Counted from the stretch's first letter, positions 17,379 through 26,488 are shown. The stretch: 64,000 nucleotides of DNA from Paenibacillus sp. FSL R10-2734 (GCF_037963865.1 NZ_CP150170.1:4216001-4280000), one strand, 5' to 3'. Numbers and translations are program-made. The notes: a model not told the origin generated them from the letters alone.

Positions 17379-18524
17379 TTAATGATCCGGTGGTGTAAAG
17401 CGTGATAACGAAAAGGGCTGGATGTTGTGACTGGTAACTTCGCTAATCGTCAAGTCGGCCAGTATTTCACCCACAACACTAGAAAATTTAAAACCATGCC
17501 CTGAAAACCCTCCGGCTACCAGTACATTGGAGTGGAGCGGATGGCGGTCTATTATGAAATCTTCATCAGGCGTATGCTCATACTTGCATACAGAACCTTT
17601 TAGCATTCGACCAGCTGCCCCCGGCATGTAAGACTCCAGTACCTTACGGAGGTCGCCCTCATCGCTGGCTTCACTGCCGAACGGTGCAAGCTGCGTACCC
17701 GGCTTCCATTCCAGCCCCGTATCGTGCCGACCGATCTTCAGGCCAGCTCCGGCAATGCTGGGAAAGCCATAATATCCACCTTCCTCTGCTCCTATCGTAA
17801 AGCCAGGGAAATTACCGACTTCAAAAGCAGGGGAGCTCTCAAACCAGCCCACAACTTTGCGGATTGACTTGATCGGCAAATGTACAAAAGGTGCCAACGC
17901 GCCAAACCAAGCTCCGGCACTAAGGATAACTGCACCTCCGTGATAATCGCCATTTGTCGTATGAACCGTAACACTACCCTCGCGGGCGGTTATGTTCACT
18001 ACTGGGGTGTTCGTCAGCAGTTCCGCACCATGCCCAAGCGCAAGCTGGCGGTAGGCGGAAATACATCGCTCGCTGTACAAAAAACCGGCATCTGGTTCAT
18101 ACATCGCCGCGAATGATTCCGGAATATTTAGTGCTGGCCAGCGCCGCTGGATCTCTTCGGCATCCAGTTCCTCTACCTGCACCTTCCGTTTCATCGCTTC
18201 TGCGAGACGGCCGCTGAAGGAATATACTTCGTTATCTGCAAGATTCAGCACACCGGAGCGGATAAGCAGTTCGGTTCCGCTGAGCTGCTCTGCTTCTTTC
18301 CATAGTGTATCTGCCCGCAGAGCCAATTCAATGTAGGCGGAATCACCGCTGTAAGCATGCCGAATCAGTCGGGTATCCCCGTGATGGCTGCCCTGTGTAT
18401 GTGGGGGATCGAAGGCATCAACTAGCAGTGTCTTAACTCCGCGTCTCGCGAGATAGTAACCAGCGCTCATGCCCATCGAGCCTGCGCCGACGATAATTAC
18501 ATCGTAACTGTTATGTTCAGCTAT
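17379..18524 (-). CDS. solA: FAD-dependent sarcosine/N-methyltryptophan oxidase-type enzyme
   Basis: A flavin amine oxidase of the MSOX/MTOX family that oxidises secondary N-methyl amino acids to imine plus H2O2. The dinucleotide-binding motif VIIVGAGSMGMSAGYYLA starts about residue 8, and Cys313 in GSVCKYEHTPDEDFIID is at the family's covalent-FAD position. The C-terminal GGFSGHGFKFSSVVGEI is intact. The first ATG (18476) would cut through the FAD motif. The frame continues upstream to ATA at 18524, nine bases after GGAGG, giving AEHNSYDVIIVGAG and 381 residues, the normal length. No ATG, GTG or TTG is available there, so an ATA start is inferred; it overlaps the M20 stop codon. The gene symbol marks family only. 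Confidence 0.82.
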   Translation of the reverse strand: MAEHNSYDVIIVGAGSMGMSAGYYLARRGVKTLLVDAFDPPHTQGSHHGDTRLIRHAYSGDSAYIELALRADTLWKEAEQLSGTELLIRSGVLNLADNEVYSFSGRLAEAMKRKVQVEELDAEEIQRRWPALNIPESFAAMYEPDAGFLYSERCISAYRQLALGHGAELLTNTPVVNITAREGSVTVHTTNGDYHGGAVILSAGAWFGALAPFVHLPIKSIRKVVGWFESSPAFEVGNFPGFTIGAEEGGYYGFPSIAGAGLKIGRHDTGLEWKPGTQLAPFGSEASDEGDLRKVLESYMPGAAGRMLKGSVCKYEHTPDEDFIIDRHPLHSNVLVAGGFSGHGFKFSSVVGEILADLTISEVTSHNIQPFSLSRFTPPDH

Positions 18525-19702
18525 AGTTCTGCACCTCCTCCGGGATTGTAGTACTCAAGGGATCGTACAGCCACATCCGCAAGGAAACTTGCTGCTACAG
18601 GGAGTGCTCGTTCATCCAAATCGAAGGCCGGGTGATGCCATTCCTGGCTTCCTTCAGTTCCTACAAAGACGAACAGTCCCGGCACCACGCGCTGATAAAA
18701 GGCAAAATCCTCTCCAGCCAGAGAAAGCTCAGGCTGGACCGCTCGGTAGCCAAGAGCTTCAACCGATTCTCCTCCTAACACCGCTAAGGTAGCGTCGTTA
18801 ACAACAGGAGGCGGTCCTTCTATCCAGCGGACAGTGGCTTTTGCTCCAAGAGCAGCCGCCACACCAGTCGCCACTTCCCGAAAGCGGTCCAGCACTATAC
18901 TGCGTACCGTTTCATCAAAGGTGCGGATCGTCCCCTCGAGCACGGCTTTTTCGGGGATAATGTTCCATGAATTGCCGCTGTGAATTTGTGTCACACTGAC
19001 CACCGCACTCTGCAGTGGACTGACATTGCGACTTACAATGGATTGGAATGCCGTTACAATATGTGAAGCTGCTACGATCGGGTCTATCCCAGCTTCCGGA
19101 ACGGCAGCATGAGAACTGCCACCTTGCACTTCAATTACAAACCCGTCAGCCGCTGCCATTAAAGGTCCACTCTTAATACCGATCGTTCCGACCGGAAGCT
19201 CCGGTTTGTTATGCAGGCCGATCACTGCCTGGACATCTTCTAGCGCCCCGCTAGCAACGATCCGCTGTGCCCCTTGCGCCTTCTCCTCAGCCGGTTGGAA
19301 TAAGAGGCGCACCGTTCCTTGCAATTGATGTTCTTGCTGCTTCAATTGATAAGCAGCACCGATCAAGGCTGCGGTATGGAAATCATGTCCGCAGGCATGC
19401 ATTTTACCGGGATACACCGAAGCAAAGGCTGCTCCGGTTTCCTCCTGAATCGGCAAGGCATCAATATCGGCGCGCAACGCGATGACCGAACCGGGCTGCT
19501 GACCTCCAATCTCTGCGATTACTCCGGTAGACAGACCGAAATCTACGACTCTGATCCCTACCTGCTTCAGCAAGGAAATAATATATTCTGTTGTGCCATA
19601 CTCTTCATTGGACAGTTCCGGATGCTGATGCAAATGACGGCGTATCCCGATTAATTCTTCTCCAAGCGCTTCAGCACTCAGCTCTATAGCTTTGCTTGTC
19701 AT
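18521..19702 (-). CDS. M20 family amidohydrolase (N-acyl amino acid deacylase)
   Basis: A 393-residue zinc-dependent amidohydrolase. It shows IRRHLHQHPELSNEEYGT at about 20-37, MHACGHDFHTAALIGAA at about 101 (metal ligands Cys and His), LLFQPAEEKAQGA at about 132 and HNKPELPVGTIGIKSGPLMA at about 158, the standard M20D pattern. It resembles B. subtilis YtnL/YxeP, which remove the N-acetyl group in S-substituted cysteine salvage. It lies downstream of the flavin monooxygenase gene (53 bases), and its stop overlaps the inferred ATA start of the oxidase gene. Deacetylation after C-S cleavage is the likely role. Confidence 0.9.
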   Translation of the reverse strand: MTSKAIELSAEALGEELIGIRRHLHQHPELSNEEYGTTEYIISLLKQVGIRVVDFGLSTGVIAEIGGQQPGSVIALRADIDALPIQEETGAAFASVYPGKMHACGHDFHTAALIGAAYQLKQQEHQLQGTVRLLFQPAEEKAQGAQRIVASGALEDVQAVIGLHNKPELPVGTIGIKSGPLMAAADGFVIEVQGGSSHAAVPEAGIDPIVAASHIVTAFQSIVSRNVSPLQSAVVSVTQIHSGNSWNIIPEKAVLEGTIRTFDETVRSIVLDRFREVATGVAAALGAKATVRWIEGPPPVVNDATLAVLGGESVEALGYRAVQPELSLAGEDFAFYQRVVPGLFVFVGTEGSQEWHHPAFDLDERALPVAASFLADVAVRSLEYYNPGGGAEL

Positions 19703-19755
19703 ATACAGTCACCCTCCTTTACACGATCTCTTGTGTGATCCTGATCCCGCTCGAC

Positions 19756-20772
19756 TTATGCCTCTGCCGGCACTTCAGCGATAGCTTCGCTCAGCAGTTC
19801 AAAGGAGCGGAGTCTTTTGTCAAACGGATGCACATTCGTCGTTATGATGAACTCCTCGACACCAGATGCCACTGAAAGTGCCAATAGCTGTTCACGCACA
19901 GATTCCTTTGTTCCTTTGGTAATCTCTGGTTCAAGCTCTTCAATCGTGTAGGCTTCATTGCTCTGCCGGGCAAATTCCTCTGCCTGTTCCTGAGTCCCAA
20001 CGGTTAGCGTCTTTCCGCTTGCCAGCTGAATCCGAATCAACTTATGTGCGCCTGCCAGTTCTTTCGCTCCCTCTTCGGAATCAGCCACCACTAGTGCTAA
20101 AGCGATAATCGCTTGCGGTTGTCTGCCTTGTGATGAAACAAAGCCACTGCGATAAGCACGAATGGCATCCAGAGCTACTGCCTTATCGCTGTTAATAAAT
20201 AGGGAGAACACATAAGGTAATCCAAGTTCAGCGGCAATCTCTGCACTGCCTACACTCGCGCCAAGCACATATAGTTCAGGCGCAATACTAGGAAGGGGAC
20301 CTGCCTTTAACCCCGCCAGCGGATGGTTCTCTTCGAGCCGGTTATGAACATACTTCTCCAGTTCAATGATTTTGTCCGTTAGGTCAGGGTTTTCGGCCTT
20401 TCCCTGCTGAAGCGCTTGTGTGCTGCGAGGGAGGCCGCCGGGAGCACGTCCCACACCGAGATCCACTCGGCCAGGAGCCAGCGTAGCCAGCACATTGAAG
20501 TTCTCCGCCACCTTATACGGACTGTAGTGCTGGAGCATGATGCCACCGGAGCCAATGCGGATACGCTCTGTTTTGGCCAGAAGATGTGAGATGAGTACTT
20601 CAGGGGAAGAGCCGGCTACCTGCTCCGAATCATGATGCTCAGAAACCCAGAACCTTTGGAATCCAAGCTCCTCGGACAGTTGTGCCAGCTTAATCGTATG
20701 TTGGAATGCTTCCTCTGGCGTTTCTCCCGGATAGATCGGACTTTGATCGAGTACGCTGATTGTAATAGCCAT
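19756..20772 (-). CDS. LLM class flavin-dependent oxidoreductase (YtmO-like)
   Basis: A 338-residue luciferase-like protein of the MsnO8 group. It begins with ISVLDQSPIYPGETPEEA and has FWVSEHHDSEQVAGSSPEVLISHL near 41-64 and LAPGRVDLGVGRAPGG near 97-112. Gene order after the transporter ATPase (11-base gap) is the same as in the B. subtilis ytm operon, where YtmO (CmoO) occupies this place. A role in oxidising a sulfur amino acid derivative is inferred from position. A paralogue lies at 51409-52359. Confidence 0.88.
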   Translation of the reverse strand: MAITISVLDQSPIYPGETPEEAFQHTIKLAQLSEELGFQRFWVSEHHDSEQVAGSSPEVLISHLLAKTERIRIGSGGIMLQHYSPYKVAENFNVLATLAPGRVDLGVGRAPGGLPRSTQALQQGKAENPDLTDKIIELEKYVHNRLEENHPLAGLKAGPLPSIAPELYVLGASVGSAEIAAELGLPYVFSLFINSDKAVALDAIRAYRSGFVSSQGRQPQAIIALALVVADSEEGAKELAGAHKLIRIQLASGKTLTVGTQEQAEEFARQSNEAYTIEELEPEITKGTKESVREQLLALSVASGVEEFIITTNVHPFDKRLRSFELLSEAIAEVPAEA

Positions 20773-20783
20773 TGTTTTGCCTC

Positions 20784-21536
20784 CTATATAGAATAGTTAA
20801 ATTCAGGTGTGATCCGCTTTAGGAACTGCTTCGTTCTTTCTTCGCGTGGATGGTTGAACAGCTCTGTCGGAGTTCCTTCTTCTACAATGACGCCACCGTC
20901 CATAAAAACCACATGATTCGCCACATCGCGAGCAAACCCCATTTCATGGGTGACTACAATCATTGTGATGCCTTCCTTGGCAATTTTGCGGATAACAGCC
21001 AGCACTTCACCTACTAGCTCCGGGTCCAGCGCCGATGTTGGTTCGTCGAACAGGATAACCTCCGGCTCTAGCGCTAAAGCACGGGCAATGCCCACCCTTT
21101 GTTGTTGACCTCCTGACAGCTGGCTCGGATAGGAGTCCAGCTTACTGCTAAGACCAACCTTTTCAAGCAGTGCGATACTCCGCTTTCTCGCTTCGTCCTT
21201 CGGAAGCTTTTTGACAATTAGCAGCCCTTCCATCACATTTTCTAGCGCGGTTTTATGACGGAATAAATTGTATTGCTGAAATACCATTGCCGTTTTTTGC
21301 CTAAGCTGATGAATCTCCCTTTTACGGGCATGTTTGCAGTCCACTTTGAAATCTCCAATAGCAATCTCTCCGCTGCTTGGCTTCTCCAGATAATTTACAC
21401 AGCGTAAGAGAGTCGTTTTGCCAGAGCCACTAGGACCGAGAATGACAACAACCTCACCCTTCGTCACCGTTAAATCTATATTATTTAACACCAGATTCCG
21501 ACCGAATGACTTCGAAATTTGCGCTAGCTTGATCAT
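20784..21536 (-). CDS. tcyN: Cystine-type ABC transporter ATP-binding protein (TcyN-like)
   Basis: A 250-residue ATPase of the polar amino acid importer family. Walker A is GPSGSGKT at 34-41, the Q-loop follows in FQQYNLFRHKTALENV, the signature is LSGGQQQRVGIARAL, and Walker B is VILFDEPTSALDPE. The start overlaps the end of the permease gene by four bases (ATGA type), showing translational coupling. With two permeases and one lipoprotein it completes an importer like B. subtilis TcyJKLMN, which takes up cystine and S-substituted cysteines. Confidence 0.92.
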   Translation of the reverse strand: MIKLAQISKSFGRNLVLNNIDLTVTKGEVVVILGPSGSGKTTLLRCVNYLEKPSSGEIAIGDFKVDCKHARKREIHQLRQKTAMVFQQYNLFRHKTALENVMEGLLIVKKLPKDEARKRSIALLEKVGLSSKLDSYPSQLSGGQQQRVGIARALALEPEVILFDEPTSALDPELVGEVLAVIRKIAKEGITMIVVTHEMGFARDVANHVVFMDGGVIVEEGTPTELFNHPREERTKQFLKRITPEFNYSI

Positions 21537-22243
21537 GCCACTCCACCTCGATTGTACAGATTAATCCTTTTTTCAATCAGCGACGTCACACGTTCGATCA
21601 GAAACGTAAGTGCCCAAAAGATCAGTGCCGCCGCCAGATAAGCCTCGAAAAACTTCCAGTTCGTTGAAGCTACAATCTGTGCCTTAGCATTGATATCCAC
21701 CACCGAAACGGTAAAAGCAAGGGTAGATCCGTGTAGCATACCGATTACCGAATTCGAAAGATTAGGCAGACTTGCCGCCAGCGCCTGTGGAAAAACAATA
21801 CGCTTCAAGGCTTGGGGCGTAGTCATGCCGATAGAATGGGCTGCTTCTAGCTGACCACGATCCACAGCGAGCAGACCGGAACGTACGACCTCGGACATAT
21901 AAGCTCCCGCAGTAATCGAGAACGAAATATAAGCAAAACCGATCATCGGAATCGACACCGACCTAAAGCTCCAGCCGAAATGCACCGCCAGACCATCAAT
22001 CAGCACAGGAAGCCCAAAATATATAAGCAGCAGATGCGTCAGCATCGGTGTCCCGCGGATGAACGTAACATAACCGACGGCCAGCGGATGCAGCAGTGGA
22101 ACTCTGTATAGCCGGATCAAGGCAACAGCCACGCCAATCACAAAACCAATCAATACAGAGACAACCGTAATATATAAGGTCGTAGGAATTGCACTCAGAA
22201 TTTGTACCAGAGCAGTCCATATAAACGATGGGTCCAGTTTCAT
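21533..22243 (-). CDS. tcyM: Amino acid ABC transporter permease (TcyM-like)
   Basis: A 236-residue inner-membrane permease of the HisMQ type with about five hydrophobic segments. The conserved cytoplasmic loop for the ATPase is seen as EAAHSIGMTTPQALKRIVFPQA (EAA motif) near 133-154, and FIRGTPMLTHLLLIYFGLP near 62-80 is the second family signature. It overlaps its neighbours on both sides by four bases, so it is translationally coupled in one operon. Confidence 0.92.
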   Translation of the reverse strand: MKLDPSFIWTALVQILSAIPTTLYITVVSVLIGFVIGVAVALIRLYRVPLLHPLAVGYVTFIRGTPMLTHLLLIYFGLPVLIDGLAVHFGWSFRSVSIPMIGFAYISFSITAGAYMSEVVRSGLLAVDRGQLEAAHSIGMTTPQALKRIVFPQALAASLPNLSNSVIGMLHGSTLAFTVSVVDINAKAQIVASTNWKFFEAYLAAALIFWALTFLIERVTSLIEKRINLYNRGGVA

Positions 22244-23025
22244 AATCCGGTGCCTCCTTTGCCCGGTCCCAATTCTGCAATAATGCGACGGTAAGACCAG
22301 CTTTTGTTGATTTTAAACAGTTTTTTCTCCGGTGTATTCCGTTTCTCATGCCGCAGCAGATGGTGTTCCGCTACAAGCAGCAACTTCTCGATCGTAAAGC
22401 TGATGACCAGATAGATCAGCGCGAGCGCGATATACGTTTCAATAAAATGCTGGGTTAAACTACCAAGCGTTTGCGCTTTACCTGACATTTCCATCACCCC
22501 GAGGGTAAAGGCTAATGATGTATCTTTCAGAAGAGCAATGACCAGATTAGAGAATACTGGTACTGCTATACCGAGCGCTTGCGGCAGCACGATTCGTGTA
22601 AAAGCTTGAAACCCCGTCATTCCCGTAGCATAAGCTGCCTCTACCTGCCCCTTATCCACCGCCATCACAGAAGCCCTAATCATTTCGGACATGTATGCCC
22701 CCGTATGCAGGCCGTAGGTAAGAATCACGAAGACAAGCACAGGGGTTCGGGTCAAATCCACATGAACCAGCTTCATGATTTCAGGCAGACCATAATAGAA
22801 CAGGAAGAGCTGGATAAGAATCGGCGTTCCCCGGAAAAAAGAAATATAGATTTCGGCGCAAGTCTTCAGTACCGGAATTTTATAAAGTCTTGGCAGAGCT
22901 ACGAGAAAGCCGACAACAATTCCTGTCAGTAGAGAACAGGCGACAATTAGAAGCGTGGTGCCTAAAGTCCCCAGAAGCTTAGGTAAAAATGAAAACACAA
23001 AGGTGATATCAAACGGTGCGCCCAT
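22240..23025 (-). CDS. tcyL: Amino acid ABC transporter permease (TcyL-like)
   Basis: A 261-residue permease paralogous to the next one. It has FFRGTPILIQLFLFYYGLP near 64-82 and the EAA loop EAAYATGMTGFQAFTRIVLPQA near 132-153. The C-terminus has a charged tail longer than that of TcyM. Having two permeases suggests a heterodimeric channel. It follows the binding-protein gene by about 30 bases, and its stop overlaps the tcyM start. Confidence 0.91.
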   Translation of the reverse strand: MGAPFDITFVFSFLPKLLGTLGTTLLIVACSLLTGIVVGFLVALPRLYKIPVLKTCAEIYISFFRGTPILIQLFLFYYGLPEIMKLVHVDLTRTPVLVFVILTYGLHTGAYMSEMIRASVMAVDKGQVEAAYATGMTGFQAFTRIVLPQALGIAVPVFSNLVIALLKDTSLAFTLGVMEMSGKAQTLGSLTQHFIETYIALALIYLVISFTIEKLLLVAEHHLLRHEKRNTPEKKLFKINKSWSYRRIIAELGPGKGGTGL

Positions 23026-23058
23026 AAACTCCCTCCCTTCCCGTGCTCACCGGATTAA

Positions 23059-23910
23059 TCATTGAACCGATTCCGCTGTAACATCTGCACCCAGCCATTC
23101 CGTGCTCAGCTTGCCCAGTGTACCGTTCTTCTTCAATTCACTAATCGCACTGTCAATCGCAACCGACAGCTTTTCTGAATCGGCATCATCTTTACGGAGA
23201 ACATAGAGAATGTCCGCGGAGGACAGTTCGTCACCTGTAGCCTTCAGCTGGCTCTTTGGATCAATGATCGGCAGGACAAAATCTGCAGCTAGCGTAGCGT
23301 CCACTCGTCCTGTACTGATTTGGGCAGCCGTATCATTAGCCGTACCGCTTTGGTAAACGATATTTATCGCATTGTCATTCTCTTTATTGTAGTTTTCGAG
23401 AATTTGAGCTTGTGCGCTTGTCGCACCGACCAGCACTTTTTTCCCTTTAAGATCATCTAGTGATAGGATCGAATCATTATCCTTAGCCACTACAATGCGG
23501 TTTCTCCAGTGGGCATAGGCTTCTTTGTTAAAAGAATATTTCAATTCACGCTCCGGATTTTTCTCCATGACATGGGCGACTAGGTCGATTTTTTTAGTTT
23601 CCAGACTCAGCAGCAAATTACTGAAATCCATGGTTTGAAACTCAAATTCATAATCCGGCAGTTGCTTATCGATTTCTTTGAGCAGTTCTACATCGAAGCC
23701 TGTAAGCTTGCCGTTCTCATCTATGAAGCAGACTTTCGGAAAAGCAGTACCCGTGCCTACGATGATCTTAGTTACCTTTGCCGAAGCATTCGCTGGTGTT
23801 GCGCCTTCAGCCACATTTCCGTTCTGACTGCTGTTCGTGCTGCTATTTCCGCAACCGGCAATCGCCAGTGTCAATAACGATGCAATTACTATTGAAATGG
23901 ACTTTTTCAT
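23059..23910 (-). CDS. Amino acid ABC transporter substrate-binding lipoprotein (TcyJ/K-like)
   Basis: A 283-residue exported lipoprotein with a lipobox ending LAIAGC (Cys20) after a hydrophobic signal, then a Ser/Asn-rich linker. The family 3 solute-binding core shows CFIDENGKLTGFDVELLKEI, DLVAHVMEKNPERE and the later DAADS-type lobe segments. B. subtilis has two such proteins (TcyJ, TcyK) in the equivalent operon; here only one is present. It captures the substrate outside the membrane for TcyL/M/N. Cystine or S-substituted cysteine is the likely ligand by context. Confidence 0.9.
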   Translation of the reverse strand: MKKSISIVIASLLTLAIAGCGNSSTNSSQNGNVAEGATPANASAKVTKIIVGTGTAFPKVCFIDENGKLTGFDVELLKEIDKQLPDYEFEFQTMDFSNLLLSLETKKIDLVAHVMEKNPERELKYSFNKEAYAHWRNRIVVAKDNDSILSLDDLKGKKVLVGATSAQAQILENYNKENDNAINIVYQSGTANDTAAQISTGRVDATLAADFVLPIIDPKSQLKATGDELSSADILYVLRKDDADSEKLSVAIDSAISELKKNGTLGKLSTEWLGADVTAESVQ

Positions 23911-23914
23911 TGTT

Positions 23915-24430
23915 CTATCCCCTTTGAATGATTTGTGGTTTGTCTATAAGTGTTTTTTTCATCAGATACATAATGCCGTCACCATTCTGCTGATCCAGCT
24001 CCAGGAATCGTTCATACCCCCGGCGTTCATACATTTGAACCAACCACGGATGTTTCTTCGCCGTTGCCAACGTGACCGCAGCCGAACCCAATTGTCCAGC
24101 AATAATGTGCTCTTCCACCCAATCCAGAAGCTTTCCACCATAACCTCTGTTACTGTAATCCGGATGAGCAGCGAACCATTTAATAAAAGGCAGTGGGCTA
24201 ATCTTCTTAATTTCTTCTTCTTTTGAGAGTGTTATCGTCGCAACGATCGTTCTATCTACTTCAAGCACATAACATTCATTCGTGGCAATATTGTCTTCAA
24301 TAAGCGCCAAGTCGGCTGTGGCCGCCGGCCAATGCAGTCCGAGCTCACGAATCAGCTCATAAGCACGGTATGTTACATCTAGCAAATTCTCCGCATCTTT
24401 CAGTTCTGCCAGCCTGTATGTCTCACTCAT
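23915..24430 (-). CDS. GNAT family N-acetyltransferase (YtmI/SnaA-like)
   Basis: A 171-residue acetyltransferase. It begins ETYRLAELKDAENLLDVTYRAYE, and the acetyl-CoA loop appears as HPDYSNRGYGGKLLDWVEEHI. The ATG at 24430 is chosen because GGAG lies seven bases upstream; the frame is open for 22 more codons. It is the first gene of the leftward operon, as ytmI is in B. subtilis, where the enzyme N-acetylates S-(2-succino)cysteine or S-alkylcysteines before oxidation. The functional link is by homologous position. Confidence 0.87.
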   Translation of the reverse strand: MSETYRLAELKDAENLLDVTYRAYELIRELGLHWPAATADLALIEDNIATNECYVLEVDRTIVATITLSKEEEIKKISPLPFIKWFAAHPDYSNRGYGGKLLDWVEEHIIAGQLGSAAVTLATAKKHPWLVQMYERRGYERFLELDQQNGDGIMYLMKKTLIDKPQIIQRG

Positions 24431-24547
24431 CGCAGCTCTCCATCCCTTCGAATTTAAATTTATATTTCCTATCGAAATAGTCGTGATTATATGCAATTAA
24501 CTTTATCACTGCATGAGTTCATGCGCTAATAGAGTTTTTTAATACAT

Positions 24548-25441
24548 CTATACAATTAGTCGATCTCCCACTTTACCTATACCGAGTTCAAGCAGCGTTT
24601 CTATGAATTCAGCATTCTCTCCATTAAGTGAAATCAGGCTGGTTCGTAAGGAAATGCCTTCCGTCTCAGCAATATCTACCCGAACCAACGTCCCTGCCGC
24701 TACTTCCTCCTGTACACTGAGTGCCGGAAGAAAACAGATGCCTGCTCTTTTCAACACCAGCTTCTTGGCCGTCTCCAGGTTATCCACTTGATATTCAATC
24801 TTCGGCGGCTGGTCCATGCTCTCAAATACACGATGCAGCCGCATCCAATCCAAAGACCCGCATTCAAAAAAGACAAAGGTCTCCTGTCGGATATCCTCCA
24901 GCGAAGCACACTGTGCTTTAGCTAAGCGATGTCCCTCCTGTACATACAGTGAAATAGGGTCTTCGCAGAACGGAAAGGCTTGAATGGCAGGATTTACGAC
25001 CTTACGAATAAAAGCTAGATCTAGCTCTTTCGATTTCAGCTTGTCAATCAATACTTCCGTAGATGCCGTCATCAGCTTGATCGTGATTTGCGGATATCTA
25101 CTTTTCAGATGAAGCATCAGATGGGGCATTAGATAATTGGAAACCGAGACAGTACTGCCGATCCTCAGTTCATTCGGAATATGCCCCTTGGCCTGAACCT
25201 GATGTTTACCGCTCTGATAGATCTGGAGAATCTGCTGGGCATAGGGAAGAAATTGCTTCCCTTTTTCCGTTAGGTTAATCTGCTTACCCAAACGATCAAA
25301 CACTTTGCAATCCAGTTCCCTTTCTAGCGATTGAATCCGGGCCGTTACTGTCGGCTGTGAGATATATAGGACTTCGGCCGCTTTATTGAAGCTTCCATAA
25401 TGATTGATGTAGACAAAGGCCTCAATATTTTCAATATTCAT
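24548..25441 (-). CDS. LysR family transcriptional regulator (YtlI/AscR-like)
   Basis: A 297-residue LysR protein. The N-terminal winged helix reads MNIENIEAFVYINHYGSF, then KAAEVLYISQPTVTARIQSLE, followed by the periplasmic-binding-like effector domain. The ATG at 25441 has GGGGGA at good spacing; the frame is open 17 codons further. In B. subtilis the LysR protein YtlI (AscR) activates the ytm operon. Here the regulator gene lies just upstream of the operon in the same direction, with 117 bases between. That gap should contain the promoter and activator site, though I cannot assign an exact box. Confidence 0.86.
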   Translation of the reverse strand: MNIENIEAFVYINHYGSFNKAAEVLYISQPTVTARIQSLERELDCKVFDRLGKQINLTEKGKQFLPYAQQILQIYQSGKHQVQAKGHIPNELRIGSTVSVSNYLMPHLMLHLKSRYPQITIKLMTASTEVLIDKLKSKELDLAFIRKVVNPAIQAFPFCEDPISLYVQEGHRLAKAQCASLEDIRQETFVFFECGSLDWMRLHRVFESMDQPPKIEYQVDNLETAKKLVLKRAGICFLPALSVQEEVAAGTLVRVDIAETEGISLRTSLISLNGENAEFIETLLELGIGKVGDRLIV

Positions 25442-25948
25442 CCCTAATCCCCCTAAACCACTTTTAATTTTACTATTCCGATGAAAAAACAATGAATTAG
25501 AACATTACTTTCCCTATAGATTTGTTTATATCTTATTCACGCCTCCATTTTTTGTCAACTTATATTCCGTGTAAGAAGACGCATACGGACACCAGTGCCC
25601 TTATTTGCAATAATTCCGCTGTTTTCGGATGCCAACGGACCCCATGGACGTTATTTGCTCGAAACCACTCAAAACCCTCCCTGTTTCAGACGAATAACGG
25701 CTCTCGGGTCCGTTGGCTCACTCCAAAAGGTTAAAAATGCCCAAATAGGTGCATCTGAGTCCTCCCTCGTAGTTACTTCCCATTCGCCCGACGATCCCTT
25801 TATAATAGACTGTTATGTTTATTACATATAGAGCTTTTCTATACATTTATCAGAATTACTGAATACCTCTTATCTCACTCGGGATTATAATTTATAATGA
25901 CTTCATTCGTATGAACTATAGATTTGACTGAAGGGGGATAGCGAGAAC
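25442..25948. repeat. Intergenic region with probable interspersed repeat element
   Basis: This 507-base gap holds no convincing gene. From about 25581 to 25717 it contains three copies of a roughly 27-base unit: direct copies at 25581-25608 and 25631-25658 (GCCAACGGACCC...GTTATTTGC type) and an inverted copy at 25691-25717. The second and third form an imperfect dyad. I recall similar short intergenic repeats scattered in Paenibacillus chromosomes, but cannot confirm copy number from one window. The rest presumably holds the promoters of the LysR and GNAT genes. Confidence 0.5.
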
Positions 25949-26488
25949 ATGTCACAAAAAATTATTATCCGAGAAGCTGAGAACAACGATCGTGAAACCA
26001 TCGCCGAAGTGATTCTGGACGCTTACCACCAATATTCGGAGATCATGCCCGAGCCGTTGTGGCTGGAGTACCGGAAATCACTTCTTGATTCCGTCCATGG
26101 TGATGCCCCGATTGTGCGGATCATCGCTGAACTCAATAAGAAAATCGTTGGCAGCGCATTATTGTTCTCTTCCTCGGAAACGGCTTACGGTAAACCAGAG
26201 TTAGGTATTCACTCCCCTATCCTGCGCCTGCTTGCTGTATCCCCTTCCGCTCGCGGTCTCGGCATTGCAACCCATCTGATTCACGAAGCTGCAAGAAGAT
26301 CCCGCGAGCTGGGTGCCGCCACTTTAAATCTGCATACCTCAGAAATGATGGCTTCAGCCATCAAGCTATACCATCGCTTAGGCTTCAAACGCGCATATGA
26401 GACCGATCTTGTGAACGGCGAAACCCTGATACAAGGCTTCCAACTTGAACTACTCCCCTCGGTCAGTACTACTGCAGGACAATTATAG
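25949..26488 (+). CDS. GNAT family N-acetyltransferase
   Basis: A 179-residue single-domain acetyltransferase. IIIREAENNDRETIAEVILDAY starts the fold, and the acetyl-CoA-binding A motif is LLAVSPSARGLGIATHLIHEA at about 91-111. The end contains YHRLGFKRAYETDL, the usual GNAT C-terminal signature. GGGGG precedes the ATG at moderate spacing. It is a single gene between a repeat-containing gap and a hairpin. The acceptor substrate is unknown. Confidence 0.86.
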   Translation: MSQKIIIREAENNDRETIAEVILDAYHQYSEIMPEPLWLEYRKSLLDSVHGDAPIVRIIAELNKKIVGSALLFSSSETAYGKPELGIHSPILRLLAVSPSARGLGIATHLIHEAARRSRELGAATLNLHTSEMMASAIKLYHRLGFKRAYETDLVNGETLIQGFQLELLPSVSTTAGQL

